Assembly (NCBI GenBank): GCA_049999765.1
Contig: JBNGIQ010009324.1
Location: 169,583-206,237, forward strand
Reading direction: 5' to 3'
Origin: Phaeoceros laevis
Lineage: Eukaryota > Anthocerotophyta > Anthocerotopsida > Notothyladales
DNA length: 36,655 nt
Shown one piece after another: positions 10,881 to 20,760 of the stretch. The stretch's first letter is position 1, and the number at the start of each line of letters is the position of its first letter. Position numbers and translations under genes: made by a program. Under the pieces are notes generated by a model. That model saw nothing but the letters and a program-made list of their open reading frames with translations. It did not search any database and was not told the origin of the DNA.

Positions 10881-12552
10881 ATGATTCGCGCAGGGGAGGG
10901 GAGGCGTGGGACCATGAGGCTGAGTAAATCCAAGTCTAGTCTGAGCTCGTCGGCTCTGAGTGGGAGCGCCGAAGAGGGCCCCGAGGCCATCGAATGGGAA
11001 TTGCGACCCGGGGGCATGCTGGTCCAGAAGAGGGAATTTGTGGATCCTGCTTCATCCCTAGGCCCTCTGATTAAGGTGAAGGTGTCCTACGGGCTGTTGT
11101 CGCACGAGATCAGCGTTCCTCAGCAGGCTTCCTTTGGTAGGTCTTGGAGAAGACCACTGCTGGCAGTGCGTGCTTGGCTCTGAGTTTTTTGGAACTGTCT
11201 GCATTGCTGGGAGTCCAGTCTATTGTTGGCGGTGTGGCTACAATGCATGATCCGTGGTTCTTGAGAGCTGGTTCTGGATTGCGGAATGGTGGCTGATGGA
11301 CTTGCCAAGATCCGCTGTAGTACACCTGAGCGGCAGAAGTTGCTGCCCAAGTAGTGCACGTTCAGTTTAGAGATGCAGCTCCCTCCGTTGTGGGAGTGTC
11401 CTGTCGCTCTCAGCTGCTCTATGCTGAGATCTACTCAGCATCTTGGTGATTCCCGTAGAGTCTTTGAGCTGAGGTGACTGCAGCAATGGCGTCACACATG
11501 AAATATTCTTGTCAAATGGAGCTGAAGTCACGATCAATTTTCCTTCGATTTTACTGTCGGTGGATTTTGTCCTGTGAAATTTTCTGTAGTCTTTCCACCC
11601 GTTGGCTGGTGTTGTGCCAACGTGTCAAGAATTGTGGATGCCTGCTTTGGCACCTCGCTGCCTTCAATGATCTGTCATCTTATCTCGGTTTATGTGTGGT
11701 TTTGTAATTTGACAGGCGATCTCAAGAGACTGCTTGTGCCAGAGACCACTCTGCAGCCAAGCGAGCAGAGACTGCTTTACAGAGGAAAGGAGAAGGACGA
11801 TGGTGAATATCTTCATGTAGCTGGCGTAAAAGACAAGAGCAAGATTATTTTAGTAGAGGATCCAGCCAGCCGTGAAAAGAAAATACAAGCCAGAAAAAAG
11901 GAAGAACTCATTGCAAGAGCATGCAGAGCTATTGCAACTGTACGAGCAGAAGTTGATAGACTTGGCGAAGAGGTGTGTTAGTTTTTTCAATTCTGCTCAT
12001 CTTCCCTATTAGTGAAGATGAGTAGAGTATACTTGGTGCCCTGCCCCTCGGTCCCTCCAACATGATCTGGTGGTTGTTTCTTGCAGATCCAGAATCTCCA
12101 GGGCACAGTTTCAGCAGGGAAAAAGGTTCCAGAGAATGACTTCGAAGTTCTCACTGAGAAGTTGATGATGCAGCTTCTAAAGCTGGACAGCATAAAGCTG
12201 GACAGCATTGATGCAGATGGAGAAGCCAAGAAACAACGGAAGGCTGTGGTGAGTTCTGTCAATCTGTGATGGCCACCTCTGAAACTGGTGACTGTGCAGC
12301 CGTCTTGACGCTTCATTATTGTAATCTCTCGTCTCGTCTCACAACTTGCAGGTGAAAAGGGTGCAAACCTATGTTGAGGGACTGGATGTCCTGAAGATCC
12401 GAAATGCAGCACCTCCGCCGCTGCCAAATGGAGTGGTGGTGACTACTCGGTGGGAAACATTTGACAGCGGGGTTGGCAGCTTAAGTGCCCCGCCACCCAC
12501 AACCAACGCACAGGTGGACTACTTGACATCAGACTGGGAACAGTTTGAGTGA
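10881..12552 (+). CDS. BAG-family co-chaperone with N-terminal ubiquitin-like domain
   Basis: BAG proteins bind the Hsp70 ATPase domain and act as nucleotide-exchange co-chaperones; plant members with this layout are linked to stress and cell-death control. Exons: 10881-11136, 11716-11972, 12087-12248 and 12352-12552, with GT-AG introns of 579, 114 and 103 bp, giving 291 aa. The N-terminus has the plant BAG signature WELRPGGMLVQKR. Residues ~63-133 are the ubiquitin-like fold, split by intron 1 (VKVSYGLLSHEISVPQQASFG, then LYRGKEKDDGEYLHVAGVKDK and IILVEDP). The BAG domain covers ~155-240 (EVDRLGEE to VKRVQTYVEGLDVLK). A KLDSIKLDSI duplication sits inside the BAG domain. The C-terminal tail ends TSDWEQFE and is duplicated beyond the stop. 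ATG 10881 is the first in frame; ATG 10914 (ACCATGAG, 280 aa) is an equally plausible start. Confidence 0.93.
12180..12209 (+). repeat. 15-bp tandem duplication inside the BAG domain (KLDSI x2)
   Basis: AAGCTGGACAGCATA is followed directly by a copy differing at one base, so the protein reads KLDSIKLDSI. As I recall the family, BAG proteins carry a single KLD-type block here, so this looks like a recent in-frame insertion. Confidence 0.85.
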
Positions 12553-12663
12553 AGATGGGCAGGACAACTGCTACAACCTGCTTGCGGTGTGGACTATTTG
12601 ACATCAGACTGGGAAGGGTTTGACAGAAGATGAGCAGGTGAACTGCTACAACCTGCTCGCGTT
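12514..12663 (+). repeat. 75-bp tandem duplication spanning the BAG stop codon
   Basis: Unit 1 (from 12514) contains the last codons and the stop of the BAG gene; unit 2 (from 12589) lies in the 3' UTR. Both begin GTGGACTA(C/T)TTGACATCAG and continue through GACTGGGAA to AACTGCTACAACCTGCT. The period is a multiple of three, so unit 2 is in the same frame. Confidence 0.9.
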
Positions 12664-13313
12664 GTGAAGTCTGCGGATCCAAAAGCATCGTGTGTTCGTA
12701 ACTTCCTCGGGGTAAGGTGTCGGTCGGGGATCCCAATGTTATATATATTTTTACTCCTCATTCTTGTCGTGAGGGAGCGAATAAGGAGTGGGATCAGTTT
12801 GTGTTGTTACTAGGCCAGGCTAGTGCCTATCGATCAATTTTGTACACATAATTTATTGATTCTTTCGTGGGACTGATTGACTGCAAGATGATAGGCTGTT
12901 GTAAGTCCGTAGGCCCTGACAAGGAATTGTATTTACACAACAGGCTGCTTGACATTACTTCCTTGAAGGACTTGGCACATTCCTTTCAGCAGCAAGCCTG
13001 ACAGTGTACAGATGATGTATCTCATGTTATAAACTCCTGACGGCACTTTCTCAGCTTCCTGTCCAGACTGCTGTCAACCTTTCACTTGGGAATGATTAAC
13101 GAGTTGCTTGCCAGATCCTAAGAACTTTCACGTCTTAATGCCCTCCCCATCTCCTGTACAGCATATTGCTGGATTCCAGAATTCCATCACTGGATACCCA
13201 CAGCCCAGCACTTTCAGATTCAATTTCGTATGTCCTACAGGACAACATCCCCTAACAACGAAAAACAACTCTGCTGGCCGCCCTTGCAACTGATAGCTGT
13301 ACGGTACACAAGT
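12664..13313. other. Intergenic region between convergent genes
   Basis: This region lies between the 3' end of the BAG gene and the stop of the minus-strand hydrolase, so it should hold both 3' UTRs. It contains a short AT run (TTATATATATTTTTA near 12740). I see no gene, RNA or mobile element. Confidence 0.5.
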
Positions 13314-14465
13314 TCATAGACACTGCTCCTTTTTATATTCATCTAGCCAGTCGAGCATTTTTGTGGCTTTGGAGCTCGTCACAGCATGAAATGCGTAGCT
13401 AAGAGCAAGCTCTTCTGCAACAGGGTTGATCCAGTTACTTCCATCAGGCAGCACATGAAGGCTTTCGACGAAGGATAGCCAGTCCCAGTCAGTATACACT
13501 CGCCAGTCCACCACCTCAGCTGGCTTGTTGAGATAACCTTCATCATCCAAATGTCCATATTCCACCAAGGCTTTGTACACAGCAGCTGACGCTCTCAATC
13601 CCAGCCCGGGAATCCTTTCAGCCAAATAAGACTCGAATACAGGTGAAGGCTGGCACCCAATGCTCTCACTCCGAAGTCCCTTCCTGGACAACATCAAGAT
13701 GGTGTTTTGGATCTCCTCTTCCGACTCCACATCCCTAGGCATCTGTACATCCATCAAACCTCAGAAGTCCAGATACAGCAGAAGCACCATCGAATAAAAG
13801 AGCCTGCTGGCACATGAGCTTACACTGATGAAGAGTGATGGAGGAAATGGATCTCTTGCTGCCTCAAAGGAGTGGGCACCACCAGAAGAAATCTGGAGAA
13901 CGATGGCGTACAGCTTCATCTGCAAAGCCATAGCAGAGACAAGGTAGCCTCCTGCGGAGACTCCCAAGGCAGCCACAGGGAGTTGCTCTGAAAGTCCTTG
14001 CCTCAGGCTCCAAGAGCCTACAAACTCCTGGACGATGTCAAGGTCATCCTGGATGGTGCGCCCATACCCGTCCGGCCAGCTGCAGGCATTAGCCGCATAG
14101 GAGACACTCTTGATCGTGACAACAGCATGGTCTCTTGCCAGTGCAGACAGGACGATAGCTCTTTCTTCAGGGTACGCTTTGCAGAAAGGACAGGCGGGAC
14201 TGGCATCCCACCACACTTCAGGACCTTGGAGAATTCCGTGAGCTATCACAAGGAGGGCTTTCGGTGACGGAGGAGCTTGCCACAAGGCATAGGTTTTGGA
14301 TGCACTGGTTCTCCTCCCTGCTCTTGCCGCAATCACCTCAAAAGTGGGCTCAAGACGAATGGCCAAATCGTAGGCACCTTGTAGCCTAGAACCGAATTGG
14401 CGGGCAGAGCAGCAGAGATGAGGCAGCAGACAGAGCCACAGCAAGCAAATCAGGAGTGTCCCCAT
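13314..14465 (-). CDS. Secreted or endomembrane alpha/beta-hydrolase fold protein
   Basis: Two exons: 14465-13824 (214 codons) and 13742-13314, joined across an 81-bp GT-AG intron to give 356 aa; the junction reads LFIS|MPRD. Residues 1-20 form a signal peptide (MGTLLICLLWLCLLPHLCCS). Residues 70-80 hold the oxyanion-hole strand and HG (ALLVIAHGILQGP). The nucleophile elbow is GVSAGG with Ser170. The MPRD motif just after the splice site is where the acid residue (Asp218) is expected. A C-terminal AFHAVTSSKATKMLDWL supplies the likely catalytic His. The region between contains many cysteines (CPFCKAYPE, NACSWPDGYG), which fits a secreted protein. It is an esterase or lipase-like enzyme whose substrate I cannot predict. 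It is head-to-head with the SWIM-RING gene, 411 bp apart. Confidence 0.85.
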
Positions 14466-14876
14466 CTTTGCTTCCCGGAGCCATTTTCAAGATTGAGCAC
14501 CTTGTGGGAACAAATACAGCAAGCACTCGCGGCTGCGAACACATTAGCTTGGCATGCAGCCCCATATTTTTCACAGAATTCGAAGTGCATTCGAAGCAGA
14601 TTACAGAATGTCCGATGGGAACTCCTTGTCGGTTGCTTCAAACTAGACACGTGTGTACGATAAACTCACACACCGAGGGCGGAAGGTGTGTCCCTGCTAG
14701 TAATACACACCACTGATCCAAAGTGTCAAACACAACTTTTGGGATTTTGTCTTACTGATCGTGCAATCAGAAGATTCGCTTTTGATGAATTAGGTTTATG
14801 TATGAATTGTTGAAAGTTGAAACGTTGAACATGCAATTTATTCAGAAAGCAAGGCAGCGTTGAGGGAATCTACAGT
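14466..14876. promoter_or_regulatory. Shared upstream region of hydrolase and SWIM-RING genes
   Basis: 411 bp separate the ATG of the minus-strand hydrolase from the ATG of the plus-strand SWIM-RING gene. It is probably a bidirectional promoter. No TATA box stands out and no gene is present. Confidence 0.5.
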
Positions 14877-16007
14877 ATGCCACCACGGAAGAGGTTGGCG
14901 TCAAGAGGAGATGGCAGCAGCAAAGAGGAGCCATGGGACCTCGAAGCTCTTCCTTCCATCTCCTCTGGGAAGAAGAAGCGGCGGGGTACTAAGTTGGAGC
15001 CCGAGCCGGAGAAGCGGGCATGCCGTTATATCTCGAAGCCTAATGCTCGGATCCTGGAGAGAATAGAAAGGGCCTATTCTCATCGGCTCTACTTGATCGA
15101 CAAGGTGCCGGTGGGAGACCCCGCTTCTCCATCTGCCTGTGAATACGTGGTTTTAGGGAACACAGGGAACGTGTATAAGGTGAAGCTCCAAGAGATTCCA
15201 ACGTGCAGTTGTCCTGATTTTGTTCGAGGTCATCTCTGCAAGCATTACCTCTTTGTCATGCTGCGGGTGCTGAAGCTCTCAGACACCGACCCTAGAGTGT
15301 GGCAGAAGGCTTTACTACCTTCCGAGTTGTCAGACATTCTTCGCCAGTCTGATGCGGCTGGCGAGGTGCTTGCAAGCCAGAGTGTGATACAAAGGTTCCA
15401 AGAGATCACGGGCAAGAAAAATGCAGGTGGGTCACGCTGTTGCTTCTTGAACTTGGTTAGGGTTGAGAGGTTTAGAGCTTTTGAGAAGGAGGCTCACAGC
15501 AGTGACAATTGTGTGCTATCAATGGTTTCCATTTACAGAGGATGGTCCTGATATGCAGAGTGCTAGTCTGATCACATGGTGGCTCATCGGAGATTTGATA
15601 TGCTTATGGTGTCTTTTTTTCCAGGGATCGTGAAAGTAGCCGATGAACCATGTAAAGGAATCCAGAGACCAGTGGACGGAGATTGCCCTATCTGCTACGA
15701 ACCTTTGGCGACTGCCACCAAAAGGAAAGCTGAGCCGGTTGTCTTTTGCAGGACCTGTGGTAACAATGTCCACAGCGAATGCTTCCAGAAGTGGAGCAAG
15801 ACCAAGGGGCAGGGACGGGTGACATGCATCTACTGTAGAGCCGTCTGGGTGGACGATTCCAAGAAGAAGCCGTCCTCTAGCAAGGACATAGGAGCAGAGG
15901 GTTACGTCAACTTGGCGGCCTATTCGGACACTCACCTTAATGCAGACGAAACATTGGAAACTCTGTACCCAAGTTCCTACCACTGGATCAACAGGAGGGG
16001 GGTGTGA
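14877..16007 (+). CDS. SWIM-type and RING-type zinc-finger protein, probable E3 ubiquitin ligase
   Basis: Exon 1 is 14877-15426 and exon 2 is 15625-16007, separated by a 198-bp GT-AG intron, giving 310 aa. The N-terminus is basic (GKKKRRG). The SWIM finger is C110-x-C112-x8-C121-x-H123 (CSCPDFVRGHLCKH), a fold used for protein or DNA contacts. The RING lies in exon 2: C204, C207, C225, C228, H233, C236, C251, C254 (CPICYEPL to CIYCRAVW), a C4HC3 arrangement. This SWIM-then-RING order matches the ZSWIM2/MEKK1-like E3 ligases, but there is no kinase or ZZ domain here. The start ATG at 14877 follows AT-rich leader sequence and gives MPPRKR. The exon 2 region has been partly duplicated 1.5 kb downstream. 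Confidence 0.9.
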
Positions 16008-17109
16008 GAATTGGCTTCAAGAAGACGAGGACACAAGGAGACAGAAGTCTTTAGCTGCATCATTTGAGCAGGTTGAAGGTTGCTCTTGAATGCTCGAGTT
16101 TTTGCAGACTGTGGAGCCGAGACGGACGTCACACATGTAAGGGTAATGTGCATGACCTGAGTATTCAGACACTCTTGATCGGAGGTCCGAGGTGCTCCCA
16201 CATTTTTGACACAGGTAGTGTACAGCGGCTTCAAGTTAGGTCACTCTTCCGGATGCATTCAATTTGTACAAGTGTACCAGCATATTGAGGCTCTCAGCCC
16301 TGCAGGGATGCCCCTAGCCAAAAGCTCAGAAAGCTTCGTAACACCTGCTGTAGCTTGTCCCGCCCTGTTGGCAGTGCTCATTGGGGTTTAACCAAGCCTT
16401 TTCCCATGATTCTGACAAATCTCGCACTGGGCTGAGGGAGGTTTTGTGCACTGTGGATGCTGGTGAAGTACAATGCACGCAGTTGGAGTGAAACGAAAGG
16501 TTGTACAGCAAGTTTTGGGTCGGTCGTAGTCTAAGGTTTGGAGCTGATGCGAAGTAGATGCAGGGCTATGATGAAGTCACGACTCACGAGCGAACCTTTG
16601 ACTAAGCAAGCCACATCATCTGGACGCCACTCCCTGCATGCGTCTTTTTTCCAATCATGAAGTTCCGTCAAATGTTGAAATGTCTAGTCGAAAGTCATAG
16701 AATCACGCTGTAAGAGTTCAAAAAGTGACACGTAGAGGAAGGAACTTTATTAAGCACTTAGAGCCCGAAGAAGCCCAAAAGAATCGTCTGAAAAGTTCAA
16801 CGACGAGTCCTGCGTGATTGCATGATTGATGGCATCTAGCATAAGGGAATACAGTACCCACATATTGCATTCATTATCCTATTATGTACAGCAGCGAGTT
16901 CAGTAGACAGAGACAGAGAGATTCTGAGAGTAATTTGAACTTGACCAATTACTCTACCAAATTACCAATGGCTTGGCTATGGACCGTTTAGAAAAAGGCC
17001 GCCATGCTATGATCCTCCAGCTCTAAAAAGGTGGACGTAGCTCGCAAATGAGGGTGAATTCCTGCCCTATTCAGGCAAGCTGTCACCGCCCAAGGGAAGT
17101 AAATGAAGT
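16008..17109. other. 3' flank of the SWIM-RING gene (duplication source) and spacer
   Basis: 16008-16435 is the source of the 3' part of the downstream duplicate. The remainder has no gene. A ~28-bp segment at 16742-16771 (GAAGGAACTTTATTAAGCAC...) resembles one at 23970, suggesting a dispersed repeat. Confidence 0.4.
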
Positions 17110-17765
17110 CCGGACATACAGCGGAGATTTTGTGGTGTTTCAGGGTCGTGAAAGTGGCCGATGAAGCAAGCAAAGGAAAGCAGACACCAGCGGAAGGAGA
17201 TTGCCATGTTTGCCGCGAGCCTTTGTCTACTGCCACCAGAAAGACAGCTGAGCCGGTTTTGTTTTGCAAGACATGTGGGTTACGTGAACTTGGGTGGAAA
17301 CGGTGTACCCAAGTTCCTATTGGTGAATCAACAGCGCGCAGTGTAGTGTAACTCAAGAGTTTGCCTTCAAGAGACGAAGGCAGATGTCCTAAGCTGCATG
17401 ACTTGAGCTGCCACAAGGTTGCTCTCGAATGTCAATTTTTTGTAGACAAAAGCAAAGGCGAAGTCAAGACGAACTTCAAACATATATGGGGGACATCAAT
17501 GTGTGCTTGCATAACCTGAGTATGCAAACACGCTTGATCGGAGGTGAGGTCCTCAAGTTATTAGGTCACTCTTCCGGATGCATTCAATTTGCACAGATGG
17601 AGTAGCATAGAAGGGCTGCTGAGCCTCGCAGGGAAGAGCCTAGCCAAGAGCTCGGGAAGCTGCTTATCACCTCTTGTCCTTGCCCCATGGTAGTGCTCAC
17701 TTGGAAGGCAACCAGAACTAGGCCTTCATCCCGTCCTAGACGTGATGGTTGTGACAAATCTCGGT
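17110..17765 (+). pseudogene. Decayed partial duplicate of the SWIM-RING gene (intron end, exon 2 and 3' flank)
   Basis: This stretch is a diverged copy of about 15585-16435. It starts in the intron tail (CAGCGGAGATTTTGTGG), follows exon 2 through VVKVADEASKGK, GDCHVCREPLSTATRKTAEP and LFCKTCG, then jumps across about 140 bp to sequence matching GGTTACGTCAACTTGG of the parent. It skips a further ~45 bp before GTACCCAAGTTCCTA, and continues into the parent's 3' flank (AGGTCACTCTTCCGGATGCA). The second half of the RING (H233, C236, C251, C254 equivalents) is lost, the SWIM exon is absent, and the AG acceptor has lost a base after it. A short frame from ATG 17103 to TAG at 17349-17351 remains open (82 codons), but I infer no function. 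Confidence 0.85.
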
Positions 17766-18121
17766 CTGGTCCCTACCGAACTCAATGATCAGTCATGGTA
17801 GAGAGAGAGAGAGTTTCTTTACTTGCTTGGTAAAGACTCTTTGTCTTCTTCTTCTTCTCAAACATGGAGTCAAGTAAGATATGGAGTCGAGGGTATTACG
17901 GCAATCCGGGAATCACGATTCCCAGGCCTGTACCACAATAAGAAATAGCAACTACCATCTATAGGAATTTAATAGGAAAGATTTGAACTCACTAGCTGTA
18001 ACCTTACAATGTTACAATGTTGGCCACTGGCCTATATGCTCATTATGCTGTAAGAGCCGAGTGGATTTTTACACTAATTAGAACAGCTATTGTGTGCCTT
18101 AAGGAATAATATAGTCAAGTT
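17766..18121. other. Spacer with GA and TTC microsatellites
   Basis: Contains a short (GA)n run near 17803 and a (CTT)n run near 17848. There is no gene. The right part should be the 3' UTR of the minus-strand Gnk2 gene. Confidence 0.4.
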
Positions 18122-18667
18122 CTATTCATATTTTTTCGGCCATATAGGCGCTTCTTCATCTCTAGGTGGTGGTTGGATTTCTAAGTTGCTATAATGTGCA
18201 AAGCAATCCATAGCATGTGCTCGAGCCCGGTACTTGTTAGGGCATAAATTATTAACCAAATTGTAGGTGAGATCAGTAAGGCATTGAACACAATCCGCAA
18301 CATTCAAACATGTTGGAGATTGTCTACAACCTCCATTCCAGTACAGGTTTTTAATGAGACATTCATTATCAGTGCTGACTGTAAAAATCTCAACCCCACG
18401 AACTTTTATAAATGGGCCCTTTAATCTACGAATGTTGGTTTCCTTTCTTTTGTCCCAATTATTAGTTGCTGAAGCAATAAGATTGGATATTGCTCTTGTT
18501 ATTGCCTCATAATATTGTGGTGGAGGATTCTCTCTATTACAGTATACAAAATAAGGAGTACTCTTAGTTTGTCCTCGAACTTGTGAGGAGAGCATGAGTA
18601 TCCACATAAAATATAGAAGAGTAAAAGGTTTTGCAAAGTATATAGACATGGTAGTTGGCTCTACCAA
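18122..18667 (-). CDS. Secreted Gnk2-domain (DUF26, stress-antifungal) protein
   Basis: A single exon of 181 codons from ATG 18667; ATG 18649 (MSIYFAKPF) gives a better signal peptide, with cleavage expected near SQVRG|QTKS. The mature part holds one Gnk2-homologous domain: FVYCNREN at the start, then CLNVADCVQCLTDLTYNL, NNLCP and MDCFAHYSN. This is the DC-x2-CL pattern of cysteine-rich receptor-like secreted proteins and ginkbilobin. The usual C-x8-C-x2-C spacing is altered: the cysteine before DC is only five residues away, with another one further upstream (CRQSPTC). There is no transmembrane segment or kinase, so it is a secreted single-domain form. Family members bind mannose or act at the cell surface; the ligand is unknown here. 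The gene is notably AT-rich compared with its left neighbours. Confidence 0.8.
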   Translation of the reverse strand: MVEPTTMSIYFAKPFTLLYFMWILMLSSQVRGQTKSTPYFVYCNRENPPPQYYEAITRAISNLIASATNNWDKRKETNIRRLKGPFIKVRGVEIFTVSTDNECLIKNLYWNGGCRQSPTCLNVADCVQCLTDLTYNLVNNLCPNKYRARAHAMDCFAHYSNLEIQPPPRDEEAPIWPKKYE

Positions 18668-18691
18668 AATAAATAAATTATTGTAAGAAAA

Positions 18692-18795
18692 TAGGATTTT
18701 GTATAGTATGTCTCTTCCTCCTTTTATTAAACCTTGAANNNNNNNNNNTAGGATTTTGTATAGTATGTCTCTTCCTCCTTTTATTAAACCTTGAA
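18692..18795. repeat. 47-bp exact repeat flanking a 10-N gap (unmerged contig ends)
   Basis: The 47 bases at 18692-18738 recur exactly at 18749-18795, separated only by ten N (18739-18748). This is the signature of two overlapping contig ends scaffolded without merging, so the duplication is probably not real. Confidence 0.9.
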
Positions 18796-18984
18796 AGGAT
18801 TGTTGACCTGCAGAATCTAACTAGCAAGACTTTTTTCTATAAATAATATGCTTGATACCCAAAAAGTTCATGGTCAAATTGAGTGGCTTCCATGTAAAGT
18901 TTGTGCATGTCAAAGTTTGATGCCCATCCATGATATTTTAGCAATTATATTTGTAATAGTTGGTCCAACAAGATGGGTAACCGT

Positions 18985-19114
18985 GAAGCATTAGGAACCA
19001 CTATATTGAAAGAACAACTTAAAATTCTATAGTCAAGGAACTTGGATCTGGAGCACTAGAAACCACTATAGTGAAAGAAGAGCTTGAATTCTATGGTCAA
19101 GGAACCCGGATCTA
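18985..19114. repeat. Imperfect 65-bp tandem duplication
   Basis: Two copies begin at 18985 and 19050 (GAAGCATTAGGAACCACTAT versus GGAGCACTAGAAACCACTAT) and end TCAAGGAAC..GGATCT. A further partial copy of TATGGTCAAGGAACC follows. It lies upstream of the Gnk2 gene in AT-rich DNA; no coding role is seen. Confidence 0.75.
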
Positions 19115-20760
19115 TGGTCAAGGAACCAGGATTCGATCATGAGGTGACAAGAGCAGATGACTTGGCAAGTCAGAATTCCATGTCGACAATCTTTCACATT
19201 CAGTGCAAAGTAGAGGTAGAGGTCACCATGATCGTAATATGTCAAAATTTGCGCAACCATATAAAAAATCTATTAACCCCTAAAGGACCAATGCATTGTT
19301 TCGACATTGGTGTTCCACTTGAGATTTGCTCCTATGATACAATTTTTAATATGTGTTAATTATAATCAAATGTTAAAATCAAAATATCATCACGTAAGAA
19401 ATTTCGAGGCCAAGTAAGAAATTCCCATTGTTCAAAGTTCGAAATGTGGTTGGACAACATAATTTAGTTATTAGGTTCATTAGTGGGGTTTTTTCTTTTC
19501 ATGACCTTGCATGCTCATCCCAAGTCTTTGACACCTCGCATTTGACACTTCGCATATGTATTGTCGTGATTGGAGGGCACGCTCCTTCCACTTTTCTAAA
19601 TGTGAGTTGTGAGAATTGCGATTGATGAAGGATAACGATGGAAATGTATGGTCTTGTTTCTCCGGGCAAGCAAGGATACACATGAGAATGGCTCGTGGCA
19701 TGGGATACCTTGCGGGCTCACCCTGAAAAGTTGGTGTTGCTGAAAAAGACCGGCAAGTGCACGCCAGCAGCACTTCAAGTTTGGTGTGCAGAGTGACTAC
19801 GCTATGTACGGATTCATGGAAGGAGCCGTAGGGTGTCAAACCCGGCAACCCCGTCTTGTGGGTGGCCCTGGGATCCACCTGGTTCAAGCTGTGCCTCGTA
19901 TCTCCTACTACCACTACCTCTCTCAGGATCAACGCGTTCGGCAATCATCGTTGCCTTGTGTGAGATATGGGCTGTGCGAAGTGCAGGCAGGGCCCCGCGT
20001 CTTCAAGGCAAGGTCGGGTTTCACGGCCAGGATTCGACGACCCTTGGTGATCACTCTCGCGATATTCTGAAAAAGGGCAAAACATGGCCTGCAAGAACGA
20101 TCCGGATCTGCAGGCATTTGTCGGGGACCGCACGCTTCGGTCATCAGCCACAAGCAATTGATGGGATTCTAAGGGAGGCTGACGATAAAGCCCCAGCGAC
20201 AAGTGCAAGCTTCCATCAGCTACAAGCATGAAACGCGGAAGATGACGAGATTCTTAGTTATGTATCTTATCTGATGAGAGCAGCCTGTCTGCACCAAAAG
20301 GGCAAGAGCAACGATAATGGATCTGAACAGGAAGAGAGTCGCAGAATAGAGGTAGACTAGGTATTTAATTAGACATTAACATGAGATCTCCGCGCAGGGT
20401 CAGAGGAGGAGAAAGATGTCCTCTTCCTCTAATCTAAAAAGTCGGAGTCTCTAGCAACATACATTTCCGCGGCACCATCACCAATAGGGCCTATGGCGGT
20501 ACAAAAAATGGTCTCGGAGGGTAGACGGCCGTACATACCTGCTTGTTCACCAGGCAGGGAACAAGAGCAAAAACATGGAGCGTAATTCCCAGATCAGCCA
20601 CAGTCCCCCGCCCTGCATACAGAGAGAATCTGATCTATCTGGCTTCATCACACAACCCGCCGCTCGAATTGAATCCACAGCAGTTGAAGGCAAGCAACAG
20701 CCCGCTGCACCTGCCTGACTGCAAAGGACGTAGGTAGGGTGAAACTTGAAGCGTCGTCAA
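19115..20760. other. Intergenic region left of the glucanase-X8 gene
   Basis: The first part is AT-rich spacer. 19780-20240 is more GC-rich and open in several frames on both strands, with no domain I can identify; it could be a decayed mobile-element fragment. The last ~350 bp should include the 3' UTR of the minus-strand X8 gene. Confidence 0.4.

Noticed and set aside
19480-20240. Several overlapping frames of 60-150 codons on both strands
   Set aside because: No domain and equal openness on both strands, as expected for GC-rich non-coding DNA.
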